Position numbers and translations under genes: made by a program. The notes under the pieces were generated by a model that saw only the letters and a list, made by a program, of their open reading frames with translations, did not search any database and was not told the DNA's origin. Positions 7,449 to 16,306 of a stretch of DNA of 51,330 bases are shown piece by piece (the first letter of the stretch is position 1; each line of letters starts with the position of its first letter). Source of the stretch: Paenibacillus woosongensis (GTDB lineage: Bacteria > Bacillota > Bacilli > Paenibacillales > Paenibacillaceae); the NCBI RefSeq assembly GCF_009725165.1, contig NZ_WNZW01000021.1, positions 1-51,330 of the forward strand, in the 5' to 3' direction.

Positions 7449-8786
7449 TTAAGATGACGAACCCGATCCGGAGCCCGAAGGCGCAGCGGTACGGGTCGTA
7501 CGGCGCGTGCTGCTTCCACTGCCAGACGAAGCTGAATTATTGCCAGCGGTATCGAAGGAAGCCAGAAACTCCGCGTTGGTTTTGCTGTCACGCAGCTTCT
7601 TCAAGAACCCCTCCACAAAGTCGTAGGAGTCGTTCATATTTTTACGAATGGACCAAATCGTATCAAGCTCTTCTTTCGTCAAGAGCACTTCTTCGCGTCT
7701 CGTTCCGGAACGGCGGATATCGATAGCCGGGAATATCCGGCGCTCTGCTAGCTTCCGGTCCAAGTGAAGCTCCATGTTTCCCGTCCCCTTGAACTCTTCG
7801 TAAATGATGTCATCCATGCGGGAGCCCGTGTCTACTAGAGCCGTTGCCAAAATAGTCAGGCTTCCGCCCTCCTCAACATTCCGCGCCGACCCAAAGAAAC
7901 GCTTCGGACGATGGAAGGCCGCGGGATCGATCCCCCCACTCAGCGTACGGCCAGAAGGCGGAACGACCAGGTTATAGGCTCTGGCCAGACGAGTTATACT
8001 GTCTAGCAGAATAACAACATCCTTCTTATGCTCTACCAAACGAAGCGCACGCTGCAGCACAAGCTCAGCCACCTTGATATGGTTCTCAGGCAGCTCATCG
8101 AACGTGGAAGCGATCACTTCCCCCTTTACCGAACGCTGCATATCCGTAACTTCCTCCGGGCGTTCATCGATAAGTAACACAAATAGCTCAATCTCGGGAT
8201 GATTAGTAGAAATGCTGTTGGCGATTTCCTTTAGCAACAGCGTCTTTCCTGCCTTGGGCGGTGCCACGATCAGACCGCGTTGTCCAAGTCCAACAGGGGC
8301 TAGAACATCCATAATGCGAGTGGATAAATGGTTAGGGGTTGTTTCAAGCACGAGCTTGCTTTGCGGATAAAGAGGTGTTAATGCCGGGAAGTGCAGACGC
8401 TCTGCTGCGATGGCCGGGTTCTCGCCATTAACGGCATTCACTTGCAATAGTCCGAAGTACCGTTCATTTTCTTTGGGAGCCCTGCATTTGCCGGACACCA
8501 GATCACCTGTCCTCAAATCAAACTTCCGGATCTGGGAGGCCGAGATATAAATATCCTCCGTGCTGGGCAAATAGTTGATCGGGCGGAGGAAGCCGTAGCC
8601 CTCGGGTAAGATCTCCAGGACGCCTTCCATGAACATCAGACCGCTCTGCTCCGCCTGAGCCCTCAGGATCGCAAAGATTAGTTCTTTCTTCTTAAGCTGG
8701 CCGTAATAAGGAATCTGATACTGCTTCGCCAGCTTGTACAGCTCGGTCAGTTTCATTTCTTCCAAGTCAGCGATTTGTAAATCCAT
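7449..8786 (-). CDS. rho: Transcription termination factor Rho
   Basis: Rho is the hexameric RNA helicase that ends transcripts not protected by ribosomes. The 445-residue protein has the Rho N-domain (LTELYKLAKQYQI), the cold-shock-like RNA-binding fold (GYGFLRP...YISASQIRKFDLRTGD), Walker A (APPKAGKTLLLK), Walker B (VVILLDSITRLARAYN) and the Q-loop region. The start is put at ATG 8786 (MDLQIADLEEM), eight bases after AGGTGGT; a GTG four codons upstream overlaps that ribosome site. The C-terminus carries an extra tail of about 25 residues rich in Ser, Gly, Arg and Thr, not part of the usual fold. Confidence 0.97.
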   Translation of the reverse strand: MDLQIADLEEMKLTELYKLAKQYQIPYYGQLKKKELIFAILRAQAEQSGLMFMEGVLEILPEGYGFLRPINYLPSTEDIYISASQIRKFDLRTGDLVSGKCRAPKENERYFGLLQVNAVNGENPAIAAERLHFPALTPLYPQSKLVLETTPNHLSTRIMDVLAPVGLGQRGLIVAPPKAGKTLLLKEIANSISTNHPEIELFVLLIDERPEEVTDMQRSVKGEVIASTFDELPENHIKVAELVLQRALRLVEHKKDVVILLDSITRLARAYNLVVPPSGRTLSGGIDPAAFHRPKRFFGSARNVEEGGSLTILATALVDTGSRMDDIIYEEFKGTGNMELHLDRKLAERRIFPAIDIRRSGTRREEVLLTKEELDTIWSIRKNMNDSYDFVEGFLKKLRDSKTNAEFLASFDTAGNNSASSGSGSSTRRTTRTAAPSGSGSGSSS

Positions 8787-8942
8787 ATAGTATACCACCT
8801 ATTCAATTTTTTCGTTATGCAGCAATGATTAATTGTCTATTACACTATGAAACCAGTATAAGTCTAAAAATCGGAAAATTGATAGACGCATTTTACTAAT
8901 ATTACCCGGTTCCAGCAAAAATATGCGACCGGCAGAGAACTT

Positions 8943-10196
8943 CTACTCTGCCTGACGCCACACATCGGCACCGAGTGCACGCAGGTTGGTCACAAGATGA
9001 TCGTACCCGCGATCAATCAACTCGACGCCGGATACTTCTGTGACCCCTTCCTTGACGGTTAGACCCGCAATAACGAGCGCGGCCCCTGCCCTCAGGTCGG
9101 TCGCCTTAACTTTGGCTGCGTTCAGCTCGCCGCCCTCGATGATGGCCGAGCGCCCTTCCACGCGAATCTTCGCGCCCATCCGTACGAGCTCCGGGACATG
9201 CTTGAACCGGCTGCTATACACGAAGTCGCTTAATACACTGACCCCTTCCGCCTGTGTAAGCAGACTGGTCATCGGAGACTGCATATCCGTCGGAAAGCCC
9301 GGATAGACAAGGGCCTTCACGTCAACATGCTCGTACCGAGGCGCGCCAAGAACACGAATGGACTCGTCCATTTCTTCGACCGTAACGCCCATTTCGATTA
9401 ACTTCGCCGTAAGCGCCTCAAGGTGCTTCGGAATAACCCCGTCGATGATCACATCGCCGCGGGTCGCGGCCGCAGCGATCATATAAGTACCCGCCTGAAT
9501 CCGGTCAGGAATAATCGAGTGGCGGCAGCCGCTCATCTCCCTAACCCCTTCAATTCGGATCGTCTCGGTTCCCGCGCCCTTGATGCTGGCTCCCATCGAG
9601 TTCAGCAATGTGGCAACATCTATAATTTCAGGCTCTTTTGCCGCATTCTCAATAATCGTGGAGCCTTTGGCTCTCGCAGCCGCCAGCATAATGTTGATCG
9701 TCGCACCGACGCTGCACACATCCAGATATATTTTGGCGCCTCTCAGCTCTTTAGCCTGGAGATGGATGGATCCGTGCTCATTCGTAACCGTGGCTCCCAG
9801 CGCCTCAAACCCCTTAATATGCTGGTCGATGGGACGCGGTTCGAAGTTACAGCCCCCTGGCAGTCCAATCGTTGCCTCGCCAAATCTCCCCAGCATGGCG
9901 CCCATCATATAATAAGAGGCCCGCAGCTTCTTCACGGGGCCGTTAGGCATCGGAATAGGGCGAATCTGGCTCGGATCGATCTTGATTTTGCCGTCCGTCC
10001 AGGTTACCTTCGCTCCCAGCTCCTCCAATATTTCCGTATATACCGCCACATCGCTAAGATGCGGCAAATTATCCAGAGTTACTTCCGATTCCGCCAGGAT
10101 GACGGCAGGAAGGAGCGCAATCGCGCTGTTCTTGGCTCCACTAATTTGAACGGTCCCCCTGAGCGGGCGTCCGCCATGAATCATTAACTTTTCCAT
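8943..10196 (-). CDS. murA: UDP-N-acetylglucosamine 1-carboxyvinyltransferase (MurA/MurZ)
   Basis: MurA transfers enolpyruvate from PEP to UDP-GlcNAc, the first committed step of peptidoglycan synthesis in the cytoplasm. The 417-residue length is normal. It shows the substrate-binding KNSAIALLPA near residue 22 and the catalytic cysteine in LPGGCNFEPRPIDQH, the residue that fosfomycin alkylates. Start ATG 10196 (MEKLMIHGG) follows AGGGGGATT; an upstream in-frame start would add 17 residues without support. Bacillus has two copies; the setting between rho and fba matches the second one (MurAB/MurZ), but the sequence alone does not decide that. Confidence 0.95.
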   Translation of the reverse strand: MEKLMIHGGRPLRGTVQISGAKNSAIALLPAVILAESEVTLDNLPHLSDVAVYTEILEELGAKVTWTDGKIKIDPSQIRPIPMPNGPVKKLRASYYMMGAMLGRFGEATIGLPGGCNFEPRPIDQHIKGFEALGATVTNEHGSIHLQAKELRGAKIYLDVCSVGATINIMLAAARAKGSTIIENAAKEPEIIDVATLLNSMGASIKGAGTETIRIEGVREMSGCRHSIIPDRIQAGTYMIAAAATRGDVIIDGVIPKHLEALTAKLIEMGVTVEEMDESIRVLGAPRYEHVDVKALVYPGFPTDMQSPMTSLLTQAEGVSVLSDFVYSSRFKHVPELVRMGAKIRVEGRSAIIEGGELNAAKVKATDLRAGAALVIAGLTVKEGVTEVSGVELIDRGYDHLVTNLRALGADVWRQAE

Positions 10197-10315
10197 AAGA
10201 AGAAAATCCCCCTGAAGCCGAAAATAGTTCCTCAATTCATTAGACATAAAACATCTTGCTCAATAGCACTCAACGATTCTTATCCATAATACCACTTATG
10301 TACTGAAATAGGAAA

Positions 10316-10338
10316 GACACCGCCCGAGGAGCGGTGTC
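10316..10338 (-). terminator. Terminator after fba
   Basis: Perfect arms GACACCGC and GCGGTGTC around a seven-base loop, followed on the minus strand by TTTCCTATTT. It separates fba from murA. Confidence 0.85.
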
Positions 10339-10381
10339 TTTCTTATAATATGAATTGCAAACTGTGCCTGGAGTTATGGGC

Positions 10382-11236
10382 TTAGGCTTGATTGCTGGAA
10401 CCGAACTCGCGCATTTTACCGATAACCGTTTGCTTGATAGCTTCGCGGCCAGGTTTAAGGAATACACGAGGATCGTAAGCTTCAGCCTTCTCGGCCAGAA
10501 CTTCGCGAACCACTTTCGTGAAGGACATTTGGTTCTCTGTGTTCACGTTGATTTTGGAAGTACCGAGGGAAATAGCCTTCTTAATGTCATGCGTAGGAAT
10601 TCCCGTACCGCCATGCAGAACTAGCGGGAGGCTAACCGCATTGCAGATCTCTTCCATTTCCTTGAAGCCAAGATTCGGTTCGCCTTTGTAAGGACCGTGT
10701 ACGGAGCCAAGAGCCGGCGCAAGCGTATCGATGCCTGTCTCTTTCACGATACGTACGCAGTCATCCAGCTTCGCGTACATTACTTCGCCGATGACGTCGT
10801 CTTCTTGTCCGCCGACCATACCTACTTCGGCTTCAACGGATACGCCTTTAGCGTGCGCATATTCCACGACAGCTTTCGTCGTTTCGATATTTTTCTCAAT
10901 TGGGCTGTGGGAATCGTCAATCATGACGGAGGTAAATCCGGCATCGATCGCTTCTTTACATTTGTCAATGCTCGAACCGTGGTCAAGATGAATCGCTACA
11001 GGAACTGTGATTTTCAAGTCTTCCATTAGGCCTTGCACCATTTTCACAACGGTGTTGAATCCGCCCATGTAACGAGCTGCACCTTCGGATACGCCAAGAA
11101 TTACCGGAGATTTCTCTTCTTCGGCAGCTTCAAGAATTGCGTATGTCCACTCCAGGTTGTTGATGTTGTACTGACCCACTGCATACTTTCCTTTAAGAGC
11201 TTTGTTCAACATATCTGTCATACTTACTAATGGCAT
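10382..11236 (-). CDS. fba: Class II fructose-1,6-bisphosphate aldolase
   Basis: This glycolytic and gluconeogenic enzyme reversibly cleaves fructose-1,6-bisphosphate into dihydroxyacetone phosphate and glyceraldehyde-3-phosphate, using a divalent metal. At 284 residues it matches Bacillus FbaA. Motifs: VAIHLDHGSS with the metal-binding His, EAEVGMVGGQEDD, LAPALGSVHGPYKG, LVLHGGTGIP and KINVNTE. Start ATG 11236 (MPLVSMTDML), since TAGGAGGATTGG lies just upstream; 17 further codons are open upstream but lack a ribosome site. An extended -10 (TGTTATAAT) near 11300 may be its promoter. Confidence 0.97.
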   Translation of the reverse strand: MPLVSMTDMLNKALKGKYAVGQYNINNLEWTYAILEAAEEEKSPVILGVSEGAARYMGGFNTVVKMVQGLMEDLKITVPVAIHLDHGSSIDKCKEAIDAGFTSVMIDDSHSPIEKNIETTKAVVEYAHAKGVSVEAEVGMVGGQEDDVIGEVMYAKLDDCVRIVKETGIDTLAPALGSVHGPYKGEPNLGFKEMEEICNAVSLPLVLHGGTGIPTHDIKKAISLGTSKINVNTENQMSFTKVVREVLAEKAEAYDPRVFLKPGREAIKQTVIGKMREFGSSNQA

Positions 11237-11412
11237 GGCTCCAATCCTCCTAGGACGTTTGTTTGTATTCATTTTGCCGACATTCACACGTAATTATTAT
11301 AACACAACCCGACAAAAATACTATTCAAGCTTTTCCATCTATTTATGAAATTATGCCGCCAACCGATAGTTGATCCCCACCTAAAAACCTTACCCACATA
11401 TGTAAAAAAAAC

Positions 11413-11428
11413 TCCTTCAGGCGAAGGA
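11413..11428 (-). terminator. Terminator after spo0F
   Basis: Minus-strand hairpin with arms TCCTTC and GAAGGA, four-base loop, then GTTTTTTTTA. The larger surrounding sequence can also pair as CTCCTTC/GAAGGAG. Confidence 0.8.
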
Positions 11429-11490
11429 AAACGAATTTCCCCTCGCTCGAAGGAGGCTGTCTTTACGACATATTTGATTGCTGCTTTCGC

Positions 11491-11868
11491 TTAAAGGACG
11501 GCGCCGCCCTTCAGCTCCATATTTACCGCCATTCTCATTTCATCAATGTCGAAAGGCTTCGTAAAATGCCTCAATGCGCCAAGCTCTGTCGCTTCCTTGA
11601 TCATATCCAGCTCGCCATAAGCTGTCATCATGATAACCTTAATGGCCGGATTGACTTCCTTAATATGCTTCAATATCTCGAGTCCATCCATGCCGGGAAT
11701 CTTCATGTCGAGAAGCACCAGGTCCGGTGAATCGCTGCGGACGATCTCCAAAGCCATCTTGCCATTAGCAGCCTGGAATGTCTTATAGCCCTCGCTGCTG
11801 AACACTTCCATTAATAAAATACGGATTCCGTTCTGATCATCGACAATTAACACTTTCTTCTCTTCCAC
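11491..11868 (-). CDS. spo0F: Sporulation phosphorelay response regulator Spo0F
   Basis: Spo0F is the single-domain response regulator that takes phosphate from sporulation histidine kinases and passes it to Spo0B and then Spo0A. The 125-residue receiver has all key positions at Bacillus numbering: D10 and D11, phosphoacceptor D54 (LLDMKIPGMDG), T82, H101 and K104 (RHFTKPF). There is no output domain, as expected. The start is GTG at 11868 behind AGGAGGGTG. Its neighbours fba and pyrG match Bacillus. An orphan histidine kinase encoded at 35.8-37.7 kb is a possible partner. Confidence 0.97.
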   Translation of the reverse strand: MEEKKVLIVDDQNGIRILLMEVFSSEGYKTFQAANGKMALEIVRSDSPDLVLLDMKIPGMDGLEILKHIKEVNPAIKVIMMTAYGELDMIKEATELGALRHFTKPFDIDEMRMAVNMELKGGAVL

Positions 11869-11914
11869 TGAGACACCCTCCTACAAGTCTAGCCCTTGTA
11901 ATTCTCATAAGGTA

Positions 11915-11940
11915 TAATTCGCCTCGATTTAGGAAATCCC
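11915..11940 (-). promoter_or_regulatory. Possible sigma-H promoter of spo0F
   Basis: On the minus strand GGGATTT (11934-11940) is followed after ten bases by GGCGAATTA (GAATTA at 11915-11920). This resembles the sigma-H pattern AGGAwwT / GAAT and lies 46 bases upstream of the spo0F start. Sigma-H control of spo0F is known in Bacillus; here it is a motif match only. Confidence 0.5.
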
Positions 11941-12001
11941 TTCTAATTTGGTAAAAAGATACTTAAAATCATTCGTGATTCCTAACAGGAAGAGAAAAGA
12001 A

Positions 12002-13609
12002 TTAAGAATTATGCGCGATCGACGCCTTCACGAACTCGCGGAACAACGGCTGAGGCCGGTTCGGACGGGACGTGAATTCAGGATGGAATTGAACAGCCAG
12101 GAACCACGGATGGTCAGGAAGCTCGACGATTTCGACGAGACGGCCGTCTGGGGACGTTCCTGAAATGCGCAGGCCTGCCGCTTCCAGCTGTTCACGATAG
12201 TTGTTGTTGAACTCATAACGATGGCGATGCCGTTCATCCACCAGCTCTGTCTTGTAGCACTGCTCAGCCAAGGAGCCCGGCACTAGCTTACATGGGTACA
12301 AGCCGAGACGCATGGTTCCGCCCAGATCCTCGATATCCTTCTGCTCTGGCAGAAGATCGATCACCGGATGCGGCGTAGCCGGATTGATCTCCGAGCTGTT
12401 CGCGCCTTCCAGGCCAGCAAGCGCACGTGCAGTTTCAATGACAGCTACCTGCATGCCCAGGCAAATGCCGAAGAACGGAACTTTCTGCTCGCGGGCATAA
12501 CGGATCGTCGTAATTTTGCCTTCGATCCCCCGGTCGCCAAATCCTCCAGGCACCAGAATGCCGCCGACGCCCTTGAGCTGCTCAGCTACATTATCTGCGG
12601 TAATTTCCTCCGCATTTACCCAGCGAACTTTCACTTCCGCATTGTTGTCAAAGCCGGCATGCGACAACGACTCTACAACGCTCAGGTACGCATCATGAAG
12701 AGCTACATATTTGCCGACGATTGCAATTTCAACCGTCTTCTCCAGTTTGTTGATCCGGTCAACCAGTTTTACCCACTCGCTCATATCTGGAGCCGGTGCA
12801 TTCAGCTTCAAGTGATTGACGACAATCTCGTCTAGCCCTTCCCCTTGCAAGTTAAGAGGAATTTCATATAATGTATCCGCATCGCGGCACTCTACTACCG
12901 CATTGGCATCGATGTCGCAGAAGAGAGCGATCTTCGCCTTCATGTCTTCGGACAACTCATGCTCCGTGCGGCATACGATCACGTTCGGCTGAATGCCGAT
13001 GCTGCGAAGCTCTTTGACGCTATGCTGGGTCGGCTTCGTTTTGACTTCGCCAGCAGCCTTGATATATGGGATAAGCGTGACGTGGATATACATGACATTG
13101 TCGCGGCCAACGTCGCTCTTGATCTGGCGGATCGCTTCCAGGAAAGGCAAGCTCTCGATATCGCCCACCGTTCCGCCAATCTCTGTAATAACCACGTCCG
13201 AGCCCGCCTCGCGGCCAGCCACGAATACACGCTCTTTAATTTCATTCGTAATGTGCGGGATGACTTGAACTGTTCCGCCGAGGTATTCTCCGCGGCGTTC
13301 CTTGCCGATGACGGAGGAATAGATTTTGCCCGTTGTTACGTTGCTGTTCTTGGACAGGTTAATGTCGATAAAGCGTTCGTAGTGACCAAGATCGAGGTCA
13401 GTCTCGGCCCCGTCATCCGTGACGAACACTTCCCCGTGCTGGTAAGGACTCATCGTACCCGGATCCACGTTAATGTAAGGATCGAATTTCTGGATCGTTA
13501 CCTTTAAACCTCTATTTTTTAACAGCCTGCCGAGTGAAGCGGCCGTAATCCCTTTGCCTAGGGAAGATACAACCCCGCCTGTTACGAAAATATATTTTGC
13601 CACAGTCAA
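12002..13609 (-). CDS. pyrG: CTP synthase
   Basis: PyrG makes CTP from UTP, ATP and glutamine ammonia. The 535-residue protein has the N-terminal synthetase domain (KYIFVTGGVVSSLGKGI, the P-loop-like nucleotide site, and GTVGDIESLPFLEA) and a C-terminal class I glutaminase domain (ILVPGGFGDRG, nucleophile Cys in FFGICLGMQ, and the His-Glu pair in VQFHPEFTS). Two starts are open: TTG 13609, five bases after TAGGAGG, and GTG 13603; I keep the longer one, and the difference is two residues. The leader has the features of CTP-sensed attenuation (see the promoter and attenuator entries). Confidence 0.97.
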   Translation of the reverse strand: MTVAKYIFVTGGVVSSLGKGITAASLGRLLKNRGLKVTIQKFDPYINVDPGTMSPYQHGEVFVTDDGAETDLDLGHYERFIDINLSKNSNVTTGKIYSSVIGKERRGEYLGGTVQVIPHITNEIKERVFVAGREAGSDVVITEIGGTVGDIESLPFLEAIRQIKSDVGRDNVMYIHVTLIPYIKAAGEVKTKPTQHSVKELRSIGIQPNVIVCRTEHELSEDMKAKIALFCDIDANAVVECRDADTLYEIPLNLQGEGLDEIVVNHLKLNAPAPDMSEWVKLVDRINKLEKTVEIAIVGKYVALHDAYLSVVESLSHAGFDNNAEVKVRWVNAEEITADNVAEQLKGVGGILVPGGFGDRGIEGKITTIRYAREQKVPFFGICLGMQVAVIETARALAGLEGANSSEINPATPHPVIDLLPEQKDIEDLGGTMRLGLYPCKLVPGSLAEQCYKTELVDERHRHRYEFNNNYREQLEAAGLRISGTSPDGRLVEIVELPDHPWFLAVQFHPEFTSRPNRPQPLFREFVKASIAHNS

Positions 13610-13707
13610 AAAACCTCCTACATAATAGTCCAGAAATTCAGGCGACTCAGATCATAGCGTAACCCATTAGCCCACGAATCATAGCTAAAATGGACATAAA
13701 AAAACAA

Positions 13708-13739
13708 AAAAGTGACACCCGAATAGGTCGGGGCACTTT
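13708..13739 (-). terminator. pyrG leader attenuator
   Basis: Minus-strand hairpin with arms AAAGTGCCCCGA and TCGGGTGTCACTTT, followed by TTTTTTGTTTTTTT. It lies about 40 bases after the predicted pyrG transcription start and about 100 bases before the coding region. Its 5' arm contains CCCC, which poly(G) added at the RNA 5' end could pair with, blocking the terminator. It may also stop read-through from rpoE. Confidence 0.8.
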
Positions 13740-13775
13740 TAAAATTTAGAACATATTTATAGGTTTGAATCATAA

Positions 13776-13815
13776 GCCCATGCAATAGTTTACCCGTTAG
13801 CATCTCCCCTGTCAA
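13776..13815 (-). promoter_or_regulatory. pyrG promoter with GGGC start
   Basis: Minus-strand promoter with perfect -35 TTGACA (13810-13815), 17-base spacer and -10 TAAACT (13787-13792). Seven bases past the -10 the RNA would begin GGGCTT (13779 onward). In Bacillus subtilis pyrG starts with GGGC; when CTP is low the polymerase stalls at the C and adds extra G residues, which disrupt the leader terminator. The match of start sequence, spacing and C-rich hairpin arm is close. Confidence 0.82.
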
Positions 13816-13887
13816 GTAAAGAAGAGAGCATTTCAAGAGGTTACAATTGTGGCAATTTCGTGCAAATTCAAAGGATGAAAATCAGGT

Positions 13888-14442
13888 TTATTTATCTTCG
13901 AATTCATCCTCGAATTCCTCATCTTCGGAATCCGAATCTTCGTCCTCTTCATCGAGTTCTTCATCATCGATCAGCGGCTCTTCATCGACTTCGTCGACGC
14001 TGTCATCGTCATCATCCGAGAACAGCTCGTCTTGATCGTCCTCTTCATCGATAGCATCGAAATCGTCGTCTTCCGTGAAATCGTCTTCCTCATCCGTGAA
14101 GTCCTCGTCTTCCAAATCGTCATCATCATCGTTAATGATGCGTGGACGCTTCGCATTCGCCACAGGATCCTCAGATTTCTCAATCGGATACCAGCGCTTC
14201 AAGCCCCACAGGTTCGTGCCTACGCAGGCAAATCGACCGTCAATGTTAATCTCCGTGTACAATTGAGCGATCGCTTCATTAATTTCTTCCTCCGACATAT
14301 TGCGGACCTTCGCTACCTCGTTCATCAGGTCGCGGTAATAATACGGTGTATTTGCCGCTTTCAAAATCAAAAAGGCCAAGTCAACCATTGGAATTTCATG
14401 GACCTTCTCCGGGTCGATTTTCAAATTAAGTGGGGTACTCAC
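13888..14442 (-). CDS. rpoE: RNA polymerase delta subunit
   Basis: Delta is the small RNA polymerase subunit of low-GC Gram-positives; it speeds polymerase recycling and makes promoters more sensitive to the initiating nucleotide. The folded N-terminal HARE-HTH domain spans about residues 1-90 (MVDLAFLILKAANTPYYYRDLMN and FACVGTNLWGLKRWYP), followed by a long disordered tail almost entirely of Asp and Glu (about 110-184). I use GTG 14442 as start (STPLNLKIDPEKV), eight bases after GAGGAAGTG; a further upstream start would consume that site. pyrG follows downstream, as in Bacillus. Confidence 0.96.
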   Translation of the reverse strand: MSTPLNLKIDPEKVHEIPMVDLAFLILKAANTPYYYRDLMNEVAKVRNMSEEEINEAIAQLYTEINIDGRFACVGTNLWGLKRWYPIEKSEDPVANAKRPRIINDDDDDLEDEDFTDEEDDFTEDDDFDAIDEEDDQDELFSDDDDDSVDEVDEEPLIDDEELDEEDEDSDSEDEEFEDEFEDK

Positions 14443-14537
14443 CAGGCGGACACTTCCTCTCACGCAAAGTTCACTATACAGGTGCCGAAATCAAATTGGA
14501 ACTTGATTCCTTCACTAACATATCCATATCACACCTA

Positions 14538-14567
14538 AGTAAAACCTATTTGGTATTAAGATGTCAA
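14538..14567 (-). promoter_or_regulatory. rpoE promoter
   Basis: Minus-strand -35 TTGACA at 14562-14567, 18-base spacer, -10 TTTACT at 14538-14543, about 96 bases upstream of the rpoE start. Confidence 0.7.
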
Positions 14568-14923
14568 GTTTAATAGTGTGGTTAAAACGTGTCCAAATCG
14601 TGTATTGCCCTACGGCGCTAAATCCATTAGAAAAGACGGGAACAAATCGTTCGCCGTCTCTCGACTGTATCCGACCGAGAAAAAGGCGCGAGCCTTCTCT
14701 TCGGGTGGTCATGAAGACCATTAAGGCCTTCACTTCATCCTATGTCTATATTCTTCCTTTGGACACGGGACTTAAAGCCTTTTGCAGCATTTCTAACAAT
14801 ATTTTTATTATTGATAGCTCAGGCCTGTTTGCCCATTTCCTCGGAACAGGGCCACTTCCCCACTCCCGGTCAGCAGCTTCATCATAATATACTCCAACAC
14901 GCTAACTCGGGAGGATATCATCT
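14568..14923. other. Non-coding stretch between divergent rpoE and protease genes
   Basis: Beyond the rpoE promoter I see no convincing gene here. Short plus-strand reading frames exist, one with a hydrophobic stretch (ATG 14742, KPFAAFLTIFLLLIAQAC), but none has a ribosome site or a plausible family. TATACT near 14888 could be a -10 for the protease gene, without a clear -35. Confidence 0.4.
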
Positions 14924-16075
14924 ATGGATTACGCCAAATTACTGCGCTTTTTGAACGACTCCATCGACCCCTCCGGAAAAAGCGGGCGGCATATCGTCCG
15001 ATTTCTGCAGCCAAGCCACTATTATGAGTTTATCCGTCAATGGTTCAAGTATCGGCACAAATATCCCGCCCTGCAGTCCATCCGTTCATCGCCGCTGCTG
15101 CAAGCCCTGTTTTGCCCTTTGCGTCTTCAGGAAGGCCAAATTGACTCCGAACCCGGGCTATATGTCGAAAGTGATTCCACCATCAGCGTTAATTCGCCAG
15201 CTTCCCGCACCAAAGAACGCGCCACCGAGATCCCTTGGGGTGTAAAGCGGATTGGAGCGCCTGAAGTGTGGTCTGTCTCAACAGGACATCGCATCCGTAT
15301 AGCCGTCATCGATACGGGAGCGGATTACAGCCATCCCGATCTGCGTTATTCATTGGCACGCGGCATTCATTTGCTGAACCGTGCCAGTCTGCCTCATGAC
15401 GATAACGGACACGGCACCCATATTGCGGGAACGATCGCCGCAGCCGGCGGCGCGCAGGGGATGATTGGCGTGGCTCCTCGTTCATTAATATATCCCGTCA
15501 AGGCATTTGATCATAACGGATCAGCGTACGTGTCAGATATTATCCTTGGAATTGACTGGTGCATCAGAAACCGTATGCACATTATCAACATGAGCTTCGG
15601 TATGAAGTCGACAAGCATATCCCTTAAAAATATTGTCAGGAAAGCCCATGAAGCGGGCGTCGTTATTGTCGCCTCCTCAGGAAACGACAAAAAACAGCGC
15701 ACCGCGGATTATCCGGCAAAATATGCCCAGACCATTTCCGTCGGGGCTACGAACCGGGACGGGAAGGTCGCCTCTTTCAGCAATTACGGCCCTTATATCG
15801 ACATTTACGCCCCAGGGGAAAAAATCACGTCCTCCTGGCTCGGTGGAGGACACCGCGAAATGAGCGGCACATCGATGGCGACGTCCCATGTCAGCGGCGC
15901 TATCGCTTTGCTGCTGGCGGCGCGTCCGAATCTTACACCGGACGAGATCAAGCAGCGTCTTCGCCGCACGGCGCGTCCGCTGGCTGGGTCGCTACCCCGG
16001 GGGCGGTCCAGGCAGGGCGAGGTCAGCGCAGTGCGCCTCCTACGAGGCAAAACATCGCGGCGCCGGCAGGGCTGA
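14924..16075 (+). CDS. Subtilisin-like serine protease (S8 family)
   Basis: A 383-residue peptidase of the subtilisin family. The catalytic triad is complete: D130 in AVIDTGADYSHPDL, H163 in NGHGTHIAGTIAAAG and S317 in MSGTSMATSHVSGAIA, with the oxyanion region VIVASSGND. About 95 residues precede the protease domain. I see no signal peptide there, so the enzyme may act inside the cell or leave by another route. The last 35 residues are very rich in Arg, Gly and Ser, encoded by a markedly GC-rich stretch that continues to 16310; the natural end may have drifted. Start ATG 14924 with GGGAGGATATC upstream. Substrate unknown. Confidence 0.9.
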   Translation: MDYAKLLRFLNDSIDPSGKSGRHIVRFLQPSHYYEFIRQWFKYRHKYPALQSIRSSPLLQALFCPLRLQEGQIDSEPGLYVESDSTISVNSPASRTKERATEIPWGVKRIGAPEVWSVSTGHRIRIAVIDTGADYSHPDLRYSLARGIHLLNRASLPHDDNGHGTHIAGTIAAAGGAQGMIGVAPRSLIYPVKAFDHNGSAYVSDIILGIDWCIRNRMHIINMSFGMKSTSISLKNIVRKAHEAGVVIVASSGNDKKQRTADYPAKYAQTISVGATNRDGKVASFSNYGPYIDIYAPGEKITSSWLGGGHREMSGTSMATSHVSGAIALLLAARPNLTPDEIKQRLRRTARPLAGSLPRGRSRQGEVSAVRLLRGKTSRRRQG

Positions 16076-16132
16076 CGCCAGCAAGATCCGGCAGGGCGGC
16101 CTGCAAGCTGCAGAGGAGTGCAGCCCTGCCGG
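16063..16132. repeat. GC-rich inverted repeat after the protease gene
   Basis: Perfect 12-base arms CCGGCAGGGCTG (16063-16074) and CAGCCCTGCCGG (16121-16132), with a third copy of the arm (CCGGCAGGGC, 16088-16097) in between that can pair with the same right arm. The stop codon of the protease lies in the left arm. Confidence 0.75.
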
Positions 16133-16163
16133 ACGCCGCACGGCGGAAAGCCGCCGCACAAAA

Positions 16164-16197
16164 AGCCGCCCTCTTCGCAGTCGCGAAGAAGACGGCT
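16164..16197 (-). terminator. Terminator after argS
   Basis: Minus-strand hairpin with arms AGCCGTCTTCTTCGC and GCGAAGAGGGCGGCT around a four-base loop, followed by TTTTTG. It lies 110 bases past the argS stop. Confidence 0.8.
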
Positions 16198-16306
16198 CCC
16201 GAGCCAGGCGGCTCGGCATGCGGGCAGCGCAGCAAGCGGCACTCCCGCCCATGCGCAGGCGCGACGACTCGCTGCTTGCCGCTGTTGCGGACAACCCTGG
16301 CCCGTG

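Noticed and set aside
13847..14035. Plus-strand frame rich in serine
   Set aside because: It is the antisense of the Asp/Glu tail of the delta subunit; GAT/GAA codons read backwards give Ser.
14561..14954. Plus-strand frames of 108 and 70 codons, the latter with a signal-like hydrophobic stretch
   Set aside because: Neither has a ribosome site; the second runs into the protease start. No family resemblance.
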